64,000 nt of DNA, from assembly GCA_965197635.1 (NCBI GenBank), contig CBDANN010000008.1, positions 1,240,001 through 1,304,000 of the forward strand. The letters run 5' to 3'. The DNA comes from Bin87 sp965197635. GTDB taxonomy: Bacteria; Chloroflexota; Dehalococcoidia; Lucifugimonadales; UBA3495. This document shows, in pieces, positions 26,728-34,891 of the stretch (position 1 is its first letter; every line of letters starts with the position of its first letter). A program made the translations under genes and the position numbers. The notes below the pieces were generated by a model that was not told the DNA's origin, made no database searches, and saw nothing but the letters and a program-made list of their open reading frames with translations.

Positions 26728-27678
26728 TCAGGTTTCCTGGCCCGGGTCTCCGATATCCCTGAGGATATTCTCCAGAGCGCCTTCCAACGCCGGGTCCAAG
26801 TCCACGGGTTCCACGTATGGCGTGTACTGGTAATCCAGGCGCACCTGATCGATGATCTGCTTGGCCTCGCTGTTGGTGCGACCCAACCGCTCCAGGTTGT
26901 CAAGCAATTCCTGGGATTCCCGGCTGCCCATTTCCTCCAGTTCTGACAGGTCCATGTCGATTTTGAACAGGGACCTCACGCGCCGAAGGATGTCGTAATA
27001 GGCCCGGTGGTCCTGGGTGATGCCCAATTGGTTGTTATTGCTGGTCATGAACGGGTACATGGGCGCCATGGCGCCCATCCGGAACATCTTGATGTCGGTG
27101 TACTCGTAATGGGCCACAGAGACCAAAGCCATGCCGATGGTGGGTCCTTGTCGTCCACGACTGCCGTAGCTGGAGAATTGCACCCCGTGACGTTCCAACT
27201 GCTCCCGCATCTCGGGCTGCGAGTAGACGCAGGTAATCCGTCGTTCGAGGTCCGGTGGCGCCGGGCCGTTGACGCCCTCTACGGCCACCGTCTGCTGGAT
27301 CCCCAAATCCCTGACCGCATTGAAAAACGCTTCAGAGTAGATGTCCAGGCGATACCAGGGTTCTTCACCCAAGAATACCAAGAGGCCGCTTCCAATCTCG
27401 TAGAAAGCGTTCTGGCGGGTCATGGCAGAGCTGGGCAAACCCTCGTGGAACGCGGCAGCGGGTCGGAAAGCGTCGTGAGTGCCAGCCACCTGGAAGGGGT
27501 AGCACATCCGGTTGACATACTCGGTCATTTGGCCGATCTGCCGGCCGCCGTTCTTCTCGATGAGGTATCGAGGCAGGCCGCTTGATATCCGCCCCCCGTT
27601 AGACCACTGTCGTCGCCAGCCGGCGATCAGATAGTTGGCCTCGGGTTTTTCAGTGAAGGTAAAGAGTTCCTCCGGCAT
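26728..27678 (-). CDS. PAC2 family protein
   Basis: A 316-residue member of the PAC2 (proteasome assembly chaperone 2-like) family, found in archaea and in actinobacteria and some Chloroflexota. The N-terminus NYLIAGWRRQWSNGGRISSG then LPRYLIEK is the typical opening strand and helix, and the central PTIGMALVSVAHYEYTD region forms the core. The C-terminal 110 residues (DMDLSELEEMGSRESQELLD onward) are predicted helical and probably self-associate. The biological role is not established outside eukaryotic proteasome assembly. It is convergent with the amidohydrolase and runs in the same direction as the small gene and tRNA cluster upstream. Confidence 0.78.
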   Translation of the reverse strand: MPEELFTFTEKPEANYLIAGWRRQWSNGGRISSGLPRYLIEKNGGRQIGQMTEYVNRMCYPFQVAGTHDAFRPAAAFHEGLPSSAMTRQNAFYEIGSGLLVFLGEEPWYRLDIYSEAFFNAVRDLGIQQTVAVEGVNGPAPPDLERRITCVYSQPEMREQLERHGVQFSSYGSRGRQGPTIGMALVSVAHYEYTDIKMFRMGAMAPMYPFMTSNNNQLGITQDHRAYYDILRRVRSLFKIDMDLSELEEMGSRESQELLDNLERLGRTNSEAKQIIDQVRLDYQYTPYVEPVDLDPALEGALENILRDIGDPGQET

Positions 27679-27757
27679 GATGGACCGCCTCCCTGCCCGG
27701 CTGCCACGGTGAGGTTTCGCCTAATATACCACATCCACGAAAGGACGCCTTGAGCGG

Positions 27758-28072
27758 TTAGTTGCGAGAGAAGCCTAATCCACCGGCGTAGCCGCCGGTC
27801 TGTTCGTTCACCAGGAAGGTCGCGGTGTCCCGGCCGTAGGCGGTCTCAAGCTCGACGTCGAAACGCTGCCCGCCAAACTCACCCAGCAATTCATAGCGCC
27901 GCTCGGTGTACACCCTTCCTTCGTAACCCACGCTTTCCACGTTGCGCTCTTCCTCGCCGGCCAAGTACATCTCCACTGCAGCGGTCATCAGGTGCTCCCG
28001 GTCTTCGCCGCTGAGAAAGTTCGGAGCCCGCAAGAATACGTAGCCCCAACGGATGCCCTGGTGTTCCATCAT
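27758..28072 (-). CDS. Conserved-looking hypothetical protein, 104 residues
   Basis: A small soluble protein with no recognised family. The composition is that of a real gene: acidic, with MTAAVEMYLAGEEERNVESV (helix), YTERRYELLGEFGGQRFDVE (strands) and no low-complexity segments. The start is ATG 28072; the ribosome site is weak. The gap to the tRNA-Val gene upstream is only 48 bases, so the gene could be transcribed with the tRNA cluster. It lies 79 bases upstream of the PAC2 gene on the same strand. Confidence 0.5.
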   Translation of the reverse strand: MMEHQGIRWGYVFLRAPNFLSGEDREHLMTAAVEMYLAGEEERNVESVGYEGRVYTERRYELLGEFGGQRFDVELETAYGRDTATFLVNEQTGGYAGGLGFSRN

Positions 28073-28120
28073 GATAGTTGAAAGAATTGAGTTTGGAGAA
28101 ACTGGAGCGGTGTCAACGTT

Positions 28121-28197
28121 TGGTGGGCGGTGAGGGACTCGAACCCCCGGCCTTCTGCGTGTAAAGCAGACGCTCTAACCATCTGAGCTAACCGCCC
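28121..28197 (-). tRNA. tRNA-Val (TAC)
   Basis: Acceptor GGGCGGT pairs with ACCGCCC, with A and encoded CCA. Anticodon stem TCTGC/GCAGA and loop TTTACAC give anticodon TAC, reading GUA and, by wobble, other valine codons. It is the last gene of a four-tRNA minus-strand cluster. Confidence 0.95.
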
Positions 28198-28223
28198 GCG
28201 GGTTTGCGGAATAGACAACAAAA

Positions 28224-28299
28224 TGGCGCGCTTGGCGAGATTCGAACTCACGACCTCTGCCTCCGCAGGGCAGCGCTCTATCCGCTGAGCTACAAGCGC
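28224..28299 (-). tRNA. tRNA-Arg (GCG)
   Basis: Acceptor GCGCTTG pairs perfectly with CAAGCGC, discriminator G, encoded CCA. Anticodon stem CTGCC/GGCAG and loop CTGCGGA give anticodon GCG. Bacteria usually read CGU/CGC with an ACG anticodon edited to inosine, so a genomic GCG is unusual (see findings). All arms pair well, so it is a functional-looking gene. Confidence 0.9.
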
Positions 28300-28310
28300 G
28301 CGTCGGAAAA

Positions 28311-28396
28311 TGGTGCCGAGGGAGGGATTTGAACCCACACGTCCTAAAGGACACTGCGCCCTGAACGCAGCGCGTCTGCCGTTTCGCCACCTCGGC
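28311..28396 (-). tRNA. tRNA-Leu (CAG)
   Basis: Acceptor GCCGAGG pairs with the CCTCGGC-complementary 3' arm, with encoded CCA and a long type II variable arm (TGTCCTTTAGGACGT). Anticodon stem CTGCG/CGCAG and loop TTCAGGG give anticodon CAG, reading CUG. Confidence 0.95.
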
Positions 28397-28440
28397 AAGG
28401 TGGTTTTCCGTTGTGTAGAAGTCAGTCGCTGTGGCGGATA

Positions 28441-28516
28441 TGGTGGGCGATGGAGGATTTGAACCTCCGACCTCCTCGGTGTGAACGAGGCGCTCTAACC
28501 GCTGAGCTAACCGCCC
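28441..28516 (-). tRNA. tRNA-Val (CAC)
   Basis: Acceptor GGGCGGT pairs with ATCGCCC (one G-U), encoded CCA. Anticodon stem CCTCG/CGAGG and loop TTCACAC give anticodon CAC, reading GUG. It is the first gene of the cluster and so is nearest the promoter. Confidence 0.95.
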
Positions 28517-28583
28517 CAGCACGACTTACACGTTTTCATTATAGCCCGGCGCATCTGATACGGCAACCGACCGACGTTTCCAA

Positions 28584-28694
28584 GCAGCGTTCCGATTTAG
28601 GTGGTTTCCGTCCGTAGGGGCGAATGACCATTCGCCCCCTACCCGCACTAGCAACGGCATCTATGGAATCAAACCACCTAATACGGAACGCTGC
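28584..28694. repeat. Nested hairpin repeat with 24-bp outer arms around a GTAGGGGC palindrome
   Basis: GCAGCGTTCCGATTTAGGTG then GTTT (28584-28607) is nearly complementary to AAACCACCTAATACGGAACG then CTGC (28671-28694): 22 of 24 positions pair. Inside is the REP-like palindrome 28614-28642. ACGTTTCCAA is also repeated on both sides (28574 and 28696). No gene lies in the 339-base gap 28517-28855. Confidence 0.75.
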
Positions 28695-28765
28695 CACGTT
28701 TCCAAAGGCATGGACGCCGCCGGTCAGCAGCTGGGTCGTTCGGAGCAACCGTGTGGCATGGCCAT

Positions 28766-28850
28766 GTTGGTTCGCGGAATGGACACGTTATGTAAAAACC
28801 GGAACGTTTTCAGGTACGGACACAACATAACGTACATTGTGCGAACCAAC
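28766..28850. repeat. 85-bp hairpin element
   Basis: GTTGGTTCGC (28766-28775) is perfectly complementary to GCGAACCAAC (28841-28850), and further in ACACGTTATGT pairs with ACATAACGT (28824-28832). The whole folds into one long imperfect hairpin just after the stop codon of the CoA transferase gene (minus strand). It could be a terminator or a tiny mobile hairpin. Confidence 0.65.
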
Positions 28851-28855
28851 TAGAA

Positions 28856-30079
28856 TCAGTGGCCGCCGACCCCGCTAGGCTGCTTGTTAGGTTCTCCGAC
28901 GGCTCCCGATTCCCTTAGCTTGGCAAAAGCCTCGGAGTCGTAACCCATTTCCGCCAGCACTTCCTCATTGTGTTGTCCCAGAAGCGGAGGAGCCATTCGC
29001 AGTTCGGCCGGAGTACCCCGTAGCTTTATCGGCGAATTGGGAACCCGAAGGTCTGGGATGTTGGGATGGTTGATCTCAAGGAACATCTCGCGGGCGTTCA
29101 CCTGCTCGTCGGCTACCACATCGGAGGTCTTGTTGATCGGGCCGACCGGCACGCCGGCTTCGTCGATCACCTTGACCCAATGGGCAATGGTGTTGTCGGC
29201 GAAAATGCTGTTGAGATGGTCCACCAATTCCCCGCGGTGGGCCACACGATCCGGATTGGTGGCATACTTAGGATCGTCTTTAAGTTCCGGGTGGCCGATG
29301 GCATTGCAGAAGCGTTCCCACAGGTTGGGGTTGGCGACGCCCAGGATGAAGAAACCATCGGAGGCCTGGAAGCTCTGATAGGGCACGAGGCTGGGATGGC
29401 CGGAACCGAGGCGATGGGGCTCGACACCCGTACCGATGTAACCGGTGGCGTGGTAGCTCATGGCGGCGACCTGGCCGTCCAGGAGGGCGGTGTCGATCAG
29501 TTGACCCTCGCCGGTCTTGTCGCGGTGATACAAAGCCGTGACGATGGAGCCGAAGGCCATCATGCCGGTGAAGAGGTCCACCAACGAGAAACCTACGCGC
29601 TGGGGAGGGCCGTCTGGTGCGCCAGTCAGGTGCATCAACCCGCTGTAGGCCTGGATGATGAGGTCGTAGCCAGGCTTGTTTGCCATGGGGCCGGTGCGCC
29701 CGTAACCCGATATGGTGCAGTACACGATGTCGGGGTTGATGGCTTTGATGTCCTCGTAGCCCAGCCCCATTCGCGCCAGCGTGCCGGCGCGGAAGCTTTC
29801 GATCATCACGTCGGCGTCTTTGGCCAGTTTCTTGACGATGCTGAGGCCCTCGTCCGATTTCAGGTTGACGGAAAGGCTGCGCTTGTTGCGGTTGAACGAC
29901 ATGAACTGTGTGCTTTCGCCGTTCCAGATGGGCGGCCACTTTCGGGTTTCGTCGCCGTCGTTGGGTTCCTCAATTTTGATTACGTCCGCACCCATATCGG
30001 CCAGATTCTGAGTGCAAAAAGGACCCGCCAAAGTACGGGTAAGGTCCACGACCTTGATGTTCTCCAGAGGCTGCGACAT
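28856..30079 (-). CDS. CaiB/BaiF family CoA transferase
   Basis: A 407-residue class III (formyl-CoA-type) CoA transferase that moves CoA between carboxylic acids. Family landmarks: VVDLTRTLAGPFCTQNLADMG then ADVIKIEEPNDGDETRKWPP (residues 10-48), FMSFNRNKRSLSVNLKSDEG (about 58-77), ESFRAGTLARMGLGYEDIK (about 94-112), PDIVYCTISGYGRTGP (about 116-131) and GYDLIIQAYSGLMHLTG (about 137-153); the catalytic aspartate is expected in the DLIIQA segment. The length is standard. Many paralogues are typical of SAR202-like genomes. It is isolated, with repeat-filled DNA on both sides. The substrate is unknown. Confidence 0.9.
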   Translation of the reverse strand: MSQPLENIKVVDLTRTLAGPFCTQNLADMGADVIKIEEPNDGDETRKWPPIWNGESTQFMSFNRNKRSLSVNLKSDEGLSIVKKLAKDADVMIESFRAGTLARMGLGYEDIKAINPDIVYCTISGYGRTGPMANKPGYDLIIQAYSGLMHLTGAPDGPPQRVGFSLVDLFTGMMAFGSIVTALYHRDKTGEGQLIDTALLDGQVAAMSYHATGYIGTGVEPHRLGSGHPSLVPYQSFQASDGFFILGVANPNLWERFCNAIGHPELKDDPKYATNPDRVAHRGELVDHLNSIFADNTIAHWVKVIDEAGVPVGPINKTSDVVADEQVNAREMFLEINHPNIPDLRVPNSPIKLRGTPAELRMAPPLLGQHNEEVLAEMGYDSEAFAKLRESGAVGEPNKQPSGVGGH

Positions 30080-30379
30080 CGTTCCAGTCCTCGCTTTTTC
30101 AAGTTTCGCGGATTATAGCACGCGGCCCCGGAGCCATAAGCCCGCTGATTTTTGCCACCATGAAATTCATGCAGGGGAATCCCGAGACCCGAAAACTGGC
30201 CGAGGCAAAGCGAAGCGTCGCCACATGGCGCTACATTCCGCGCCGTGTCGAGGTAGTCCCGCAAATCTCGGTTCTCACGACGGCTTAGCGGCAGCGAGGC
30301 CAGGCTGGCGAGCGCGGCTATTACTATTTTCAATGAGGTGGCGTTTCGATTGCGAAATCTCCTTATGACGGGGTTGTTC

Positions 30380-30721
30380 GGTATGACGGGGTTGTTCCGT
30401 GGGTTGGTTCCTTTGGAATATGGTTTGAAAGGCAGGATTTCACTTCGTTGTCAGCATACGGCCGGTTGGGTACGCAACATTTGACCCCTACTTTTTCGTG
30501 TACTCAGGATGCTGTAGAGCATCCTTGCACGCGGGCTCGGGCAGTCCCGGTGGTCCAGTGGTCAATCCTGGTGAGGAGTCGGTCTTTGAGCAGAGCCTTG
30601 CCAACTGCGACCGGTTGCGATTTTGGTACTGACGGGGGTTGGCCGTCGAAGTGAAATCCTGCCTTTTGAATTTGTGATTGAAACAGCTGTTTTTCCCAGG
30701 TACGATTAGTATAATTGTTCT
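30380..30721. repeat. 340-bp repeat element, copy B, inverted relative to copy A
   Basis: The core 30428-30666 is bounded by AAAGGCAGGATTTCACTTCG and its reverse complement. Reverse-complemented, it matches copy A (12697-13045) nearly base for base through the core, with weaker but clear similarity for 40-50 bases on each side, including AAACAGCTGTTT (30681-30692) and the CCAAAGGAACCAAC block (complement near 30402). Confidence 0.75.
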
Positions 30722-30938
30722 AATATGAGTCGGTCAAGAGGGAATTGTCAGTCCGGGGCTATCGCATATGAAACCACAACCCCGTCACTCCTGCGAAAGC
30801 AGGAGTCCAGAGCTTGCAAACTGCTTGATTTTTGGCAGCGAAAATACCGATTTCGGTCACTGGATTTCCGCTTTCGCGGGAATTGCGGATGGCCTTGCCA
30901 GGCCACGTATGCGGAGTGAAAATCGGGATGCGCGGGCC

Positions 30939-30964
30939 AGGGCAACCACAAGGGTTGCCCCTAC
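30939..30964. repeat. REP-like palindrome, GTAGGGGC family (inverted)
   Basis: AGGGCAACC-ACAAG-GGTTGCCCCTAC, the reverse orientation of the unit seen at 3514. A truncated second copy (GGGTTGCCCCTAC) follows 60 bases later. Confidence 0.75.
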
Positions 30965-31459
30965 GCCATGGTGCCTATCCAGGCGGCATTGGGCGGCTGA
31001 ATATTGTAGGCGGGTTGCCCCTACGCCATGGTGCCTATTTTCATGGTAATGACGGGGCTAACGGGAATGACGGCGGTTAATCAGTCCATATGCGATTGCC
31101 CTGATTGTCAGTCAGCATGGCCTTTTCAAACTTGCCAATGTCATTGCAACGGGAGCGTGGCAATGTCGTTCCGGAAAAGGGGTTGGCGCCAGGAATACCA
31201 GTCAATCCAACGAGATTGCCCCGTCGCTGCGCTGCTCGCAATGATTTTGACAAGGCCCCGGTCAGTTAGATTTCGGAATTACGCGTTTGGTCTGGCTGGC
31301 GCCAGGGGAGGAGGTTTGGCGGTAAACGGGCAAAATGGGTGTCGCTGATATGCTCACTATGAACCAACCCGAGGGAGGTTGCGCCTTTCTGGCGTTGACG
31401 GGGATGATGGCCGATGTTAGCGTGAGGTCGAATTTTCGTTATGTCGCGTTGTTTGCACG

Positions 31460-32401
31460 ATGAGTAATTCCGCCGCCCGCCCGCTTATTGTGTCCCTGGG
31501 CGGGATCAACATGGACCTGGTCACTTTCGGCGACCGCCTGCCAGCCGATGGTGAGACGGTTGTCGGTAATCGTTTCGTCACCTACGCCGGCGGCAAGGGG
31601 GCCAACCAGTCGGTGGCCGTGGCCCGTATGGGAGCGCGCTGCGCGATGGTGGGACGGGTTGGCGACGATATGTTTGGGCCACAGTTGATTGAGTTGCTGG
31701 AGTATGCCGGCGTCTCGACTCCGGCGGTTGGAGTAACGCGGGGCACGAGTTCCGGCATCGCGGTGATCAACGTAGGCGAGGGCGGCCAGAACCGGATCGT
31801 TCAGGTGTTGGGGGCCAATGACACCTGCGGCGATGCGGAGTTCAACGCTATCGCGGAATTGTTGCCCCAGATGTCGGTATTGCTGCTTCAACTGGAAGTG
31901 TCGGTTGATTTGTCCTGCCGGGTTGCGGCAATGGCGGCAGCGCAGGGCGTGGCCGTCATATTGGATCCGGGACCAGTTCGCCCGGTTCCGGAAGAGTTCT
32001 ACAGACACATTTCGGTAATCACGCCAAACGAAACCGAAGCCGAAGCGTTGGTGGGATACCCAATAATGGACTTGGACACAGCCGGGTCGGCGGCCAGAGA
32101 ATTGCTTCATCGCGGCGTCGGAGCGGCTATAGTCAAGCTGGGAGCACAGGGCGCTTATTGGGACGACGGGGACGGTAGCAACTACGTACCGCCGTTCCCG
32201 GTGGACGCCGTGGACACAGTAGCCGCCGGAGACGCTTTCAATGGCGCGTTGGCGGTAGCGCTGGCGGAGGGACATACGTTATCCGACGCAGTACGCTGGG
32301 GTTCTGCCGCTGGCGCGTTGGCGGTTACCCGAGTTGGAGCACAGGACTCGATGCCGACGCGTAACGCGGTGTCCGCAATGCTGTGCGCTGACCAAACGTA
32401 G
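31460..32401 (+). CDS. rbsK: Ribokinase-like PfkB sugar kinase
   Basis: A 313-residue PfkB-family kinase most like ribokinase, which phosphorylates D-ribose at O5 using ATP. Both signatures are present: the N-terminal GGKGANQSVAVARMG (about residues 43-57, sugar pocket) and the C-terminal DTVAAGDAFNGALAVALAEG (about 252-271), with the catalytic aspartate in AAGDAF and the anion hole GAGD-like loop. Also seen are ITPNETEAEALVG and IVKLGAQGAYW. No ribose transporter or regulator is adjacent, so ribose specificity is a family-level guess. The next gene, a NUDIX hydrolase, starts 28 bases downstream. Confidence 0.85.
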   Translation: MSNSAARPLIVSLGGINMDLVTFGDRLPADGETVVGNRFVTYAGGKGANQSVAVARMGARCAMVGRVGDDMFGPQLIELLEYAGVSTPAVGVTRGTSSGIAVINVGEGGQNRIVQVLGANDTCGDAEFNAIAELLPQMSVLLLQLEVSVDLSCRVAAMAAAQGVAVILDPGPVRPVPEEFYRHISVITPNETEAEALVGYPIMDLDTAGSAARELLHRGVGAAIVKLGAQGAYWDDGDGSNYVPPFPVDAVDTVAAGDAFNGALAVALAEGHTLSDAVRWGSAAGALAVTRVGAQDSMPTRNAVSAMLCADQT

Positions 32402-32429
32402 TTTATGCAAGTTTCGGTGGGTTGTGCCG

Positions 32430-32930
32430 ATGACGAATAACGACAAATTCTGCGCCGGATGCGGCGCCACTCTGGTCGTGCGGGAGCACGAAGGGCACAG
32501 GCGTCCAGTTTGTCCCGATTGCGGGCGGGTGGTGTATTACGACCCGAAGCTGGCGGCAGCGTGCGTCATTGAGCGGGACGGCACGACTCTGATGGTCCGG
32601 CGGGCGGTGCAGACGGGTTACGGACTCTGGAGTATGCCGGGAGGTTATGTCGACCGGGGAGAACCGGTGGAGTCGGCTGCAGCCCGCGAGGTGCGAGAGG
32701 AAACCGGGTTGTTGGTGGAGGTGGGCCAGCTGATTGGATTATTTTCGGACGCCGGCAACCCGGTGGTGGTCGCGGCCTATGCGGCTAAGGAAACGGGTGG
32801 CGTCCTTGCTCCCGGCCCTGAATCTCTGGACGTAGGTTATTTTCCGCTTGACGGGTTGCCGCCTCTGGCGTTTCCTCGCGACGAGCAAATCATCCGTCGC
32901 TGGCGTGCGATTCGGGACGGCAACCAGTAA
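32430..32930 (+). CDS. NUDIX hydrolase with N-terminal zinc ribbon (NADH pyrophosphatase-like)
   Basis: A 166-residue protein with a four-cysteine zinc ribbon (CAGCG at residues 8-12, CPDCG at 29-33) and a NUDIX domain whose box GGYVDRGEPVESAAAREVRE then ETG (about residues 71-93) has all catalytic glutamates. The combination resembles NudC and related ADP-ribose/NAD(H) pyrophosphatases that share a zinc ribbon. The start is ATG 32430; upstream in-frame sequence overlaps the ribokinase and is rejected. ADP-ribose handling would fit the neighbouring ribokinase gene, but this is inference. The next gene follows after nine bases, so the genes are likely co-transcribed. Confidence 0.85.
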   Translation: MTNNDKFCAGCGATLVVREHEGHRRPVCPDCGRVVYYDPKLAAACVIERDGTTLMVRRAVQTGYGLWSMPGGYVDRGEPVESAAAREVREETGLLVEVGQLIGLFSDAGNPVVVAAYAAKETGGVLAPGPESLDVGYFPLDGLPPLAFPRDEQIIRRWRAIRDGNQ

Positions 32931-32939
32931 CGTGATCCC

Positions 32940-33686
32940 ATGTCCCTGGTCAACCGACTAGCGCCGTTGCGCAGCTTGGCTGGGTTGGCCGGGCGCACGC
33001 TGTTGGACACCCTGTACCCATTGGAATGCGTGGGTTGTGGAGGTTCGGGCAAGGTCATTTGCGACGGCTGCGCCACCAGACTGCCAGTGTTGAACCCTCC
33101 ATTCTGCGACGTGTGCGCCGCTCCAGGCGACTTTTCCCGGTGCCGGACGTGCGCCGAGGCAGGCCGCCAATTCGACGGCATACGCGCTCCATACCAGTAT
33201 GCCGGAGCGGTGCGCCAAGCCATCCTGGCGCTGAAGTACGGTGGCATCAAGGCCGCAGCGCCCCAACTCGGCGATATGCTGGCCGATTACCTGAACCATC
33301 ATCCCTTGCCCGGCGATGTGCTGGCGCCGGTTCCGATGCATCCTCGACGGCGACGGGAGAGGGGATACAACCAAGCGGAACTGTTGGCTCGTCGCGTCGC
33401 CGAAGGTTGCCGGTTGCGCTATAACGGCAATCTGCTCAGCCGCACTCGCCACGTTGACCCTCAAGCCGGTATCAACAGCGCGGCCCAACGCATCGGCAAC
33501 GTCGCCGGCAGCGTAGCGGTGGGTCCCAACGCTGAAGTGTCCGGAGCGGCCGTGATCCTCGTTGACGACGTCGCCACGACCGGCAGCACCCTGGAAACAT
33601 GCGCCGCATCGCTGAAGCGGGCTGGAGCCGTATCGGTCTGGGGGCTGACCCTGGCGGTGGCTGGTGGGCAATTTCTCGCCGAGTAA
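32940..33686 (+). CDS. comF: ComF family protein (phosphoribosyltransferase fold)
   Basis: A 248-residue ComF homologue. The N-terminal zinc-finger region has paired cysteines (LECVGCGGSGKVICDGC, then PPFCDVCAAPGDFSRCRTC), and the C-terminal type I phosphoribosyltransferase domain has APVPMHPRRRRERGYNQAEL (about residues 130-149) and the PRPP loop VILVDDVATTGSTLE (about 205-219). In competent bacteria ComF helps single-stranded DNA import and recombination, but many non-competent species have it. cinA lies elsewhere in the window (45929). The gene is tightly spaced behind the NUDIX gene. Confidence 0.88.
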   Translation: MSLVNRLAPLRSLAGLAGRTLLDTLYPLECVGCGGSGKVICDGCATRLPVLNPPFCDVCAAPGDFSRCRTCAEAGRQFDGIRAPYQYAGAVRQAILALKYGGIKAAAPQLGDMLADYLNHHPLPGDVLAPVPMHPRRRRERGYNQAELLARRVAEGCRLRYNGNLLSRTRHVDPQAGINSAAQRIGNVAGSVAVGPNAEVSGAAVILVDDVATTGSTLETCAASLKRAGAVSVWGLTLAVAGGQFLAE

Positions 33687-33766
33687 CGGCGTTGACATCC
33701 AACCGTGGGTCTGCTGAAATGGCGGCAACGGGTACATACCGACAACCACCGCAAGGAGGCAGCATC

Positions 33767-34756
33767 ATGGCAGGCAACACTATCGTTTACGTTGGCGCCG
33801 AAGTCAGCGGACTCTATCGGAAGACGGCGGGCGATGCCCACTGGGACTTGCTCACCGACGGGTTGGCGCCGGCCACGCAGGCACGGGCGATTGCCATCCA
33901 CCCCAATGACCCCCGCACCATCTTCTGCGGCACCCAGCGCGGCATTTATCGCAGCGCCGACGGCGGCGACCACTGGCAGCGCATGAACATGAACGAGGGC
34001 CGCGTGGTCTGGTCCATCCGGTTCCATCCCAACGACCCCAACATCATGTTCCTGGGCACCGAGGGAGCCGAAGTGTACAAGAGCGAGGACGGCGGGCAGA
34101 ACTGGGCACACATCGCCACGGTGTCCAACCCGAGCCAAGTGCAAATGGCTTTTGCCATGCGTATCTTGGGCATCGACATTGAGGCCAGCAATCCCGACAA
34201 CATGTACGCGGCCTTGGAAGTGGGCGGCGCGGCCAGCAGCACCGACGGCGGTCACACGTGGACCATCCGCAACAGTGAGTTCGCCGGCGACGTGGACCTG
34301 CTGGACTTGCACGGTGTGGCCGTGGGGGGCGATGACTCCGGTTCCGTTCTCATTTCCAACCGCACCGGCGTGTGGCGCAGTACCGACAAGGGCGGATCCT
34401 GGCAGGACTGCGACTTCAGCCAGTTCTCCGACATCAAGTACTCGCGCGGCGTGGTGCGCGACCCCAGCAACCCGAACACGCTGTACGCCTGCGTGGGCAT
34501 GAACTTCGGCAGCGAAGAAGGCGGCGTGATGAGGACCACCAACCTGGGAGAATCTTGGGAGCGGTTCGACAAGGGCGTCAGTCCCGGCAGCACCACCTTC
34601 GGAGTGGCGGTGAATCGGCAAGACCCCTCGCAGGTCTATTTCTGCACCCGCCGCGGCCAGGTGTTCGGAACTCACGACGGCGGAGCGACGTGGACTGCCG
34701 ACACGGTGCCGGAAACGGCGCAGAACGTGATCAGCGTGGCGTGCACTTCTGCGTAA
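33767..34756 (+). CDS. BNR/Asp-box repeat beta-propeller protein (exo-sialidase-like fold)
   Basis: A 329-residue protein made almost wholly of Asp-box repeats (S/T-x-D-x-G-x-x-W): SADGGDHWQ, SEDGGQNW, STDGGHTW, STDKGGSW, TTNLGESW and THDGGATW, spaced 45-60 residues, as in six- or seven-bladed propellers of the BNR/VPS10/photosystem assembly (YCF48) type. No signal peptide is seen and no sialidase catalytic RIP motif or arginine triad is evident, so hydrolase activity should not be assumed. The ATG 33767 has a perfect AAGGAGG seven bases upstream. A strong terminator lies at 34809. Confidence 0.82.
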   Translation: MAGNTIVYVGAEVSGLYRKTAGDAHWDLLTDGLAPATQARAIAIHPNDPRTIFCGTQRGIYRSADGGDHWQRMNMNEGRVVWSIRFHPNDPNIMFLGTEGAEVYKSEDGGQNWAHIATVSNPSQVQMAFAMRILGIDIEASNPDNMYAALEVGGAASSTDGGHTWTIRNSEFAGDVDLLDLHGVAVGGDDSGSVLISNRTGVWRSTDKGGSWQDCDFSQFSDIKYSRGVVRDPSNPNTLYACVGMNFGSEEGGVMRTTNLGESWERFDKGVSPGSTTFGVAVNRQDPSQVYFCTRRGQVFGTHDGGATWTADTVPETAQNVISVACTSA

Positions 34757-34808
34757 CCATCTGTCGAATGTTGGATCGGATACTCCGATCTGCGTTGAGC
34801 GACTATGC

Positions 34809-34837
34809 GGGCCGGGTTGGTTGACCCGGCCCCTTTG
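34809..34837 (+). terminator. Rho-independent terminator
   Basis: GGGCCGGGT-TGGTTG-ACCCGGCCC followed by CTTTGT: a nine-base perfect stem 52 bases after the propeller gene's stop. The T-run is short, but the stem is very strong. Confidence 0.7.
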
Positions 34838-34891
34838 TCGCGCTGGGGATGTTCAGGACGACGCCCATTGGGATCATTCGAGGGTGCGAAA

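Larger units (their letters stand above)
30080..31459. other. 1.4-kb gene-free repeat region
   Basis: No convincing gene. It holds repeat copy B (30380-30721), a GTAGGGGC-family palindrome at 30939-30964 and a half copy at 31007-31025, twin words CTACGCCATGGTGCCTAT at 30961 and 31021, a CGAAAGCAGGAGTCCAG / TTTCGCGGGAATTGCGG repeat around 30795-30890, and decayed CATTGCAACG...GGCAATGTCG units around 31138-31250. Short minus-strand frames near 30100-30330 show no recognisable domain. The last 60 bases may contain the promoter of the ribokinase gene. Confidence 0.6.

Noticed and set aside
33767..34756. Sialidase
   Set aside because: Only the Asp-box propeller repeats are present; the catalytic arginine triad and RIP motif are not seen and there is no signal peptide.
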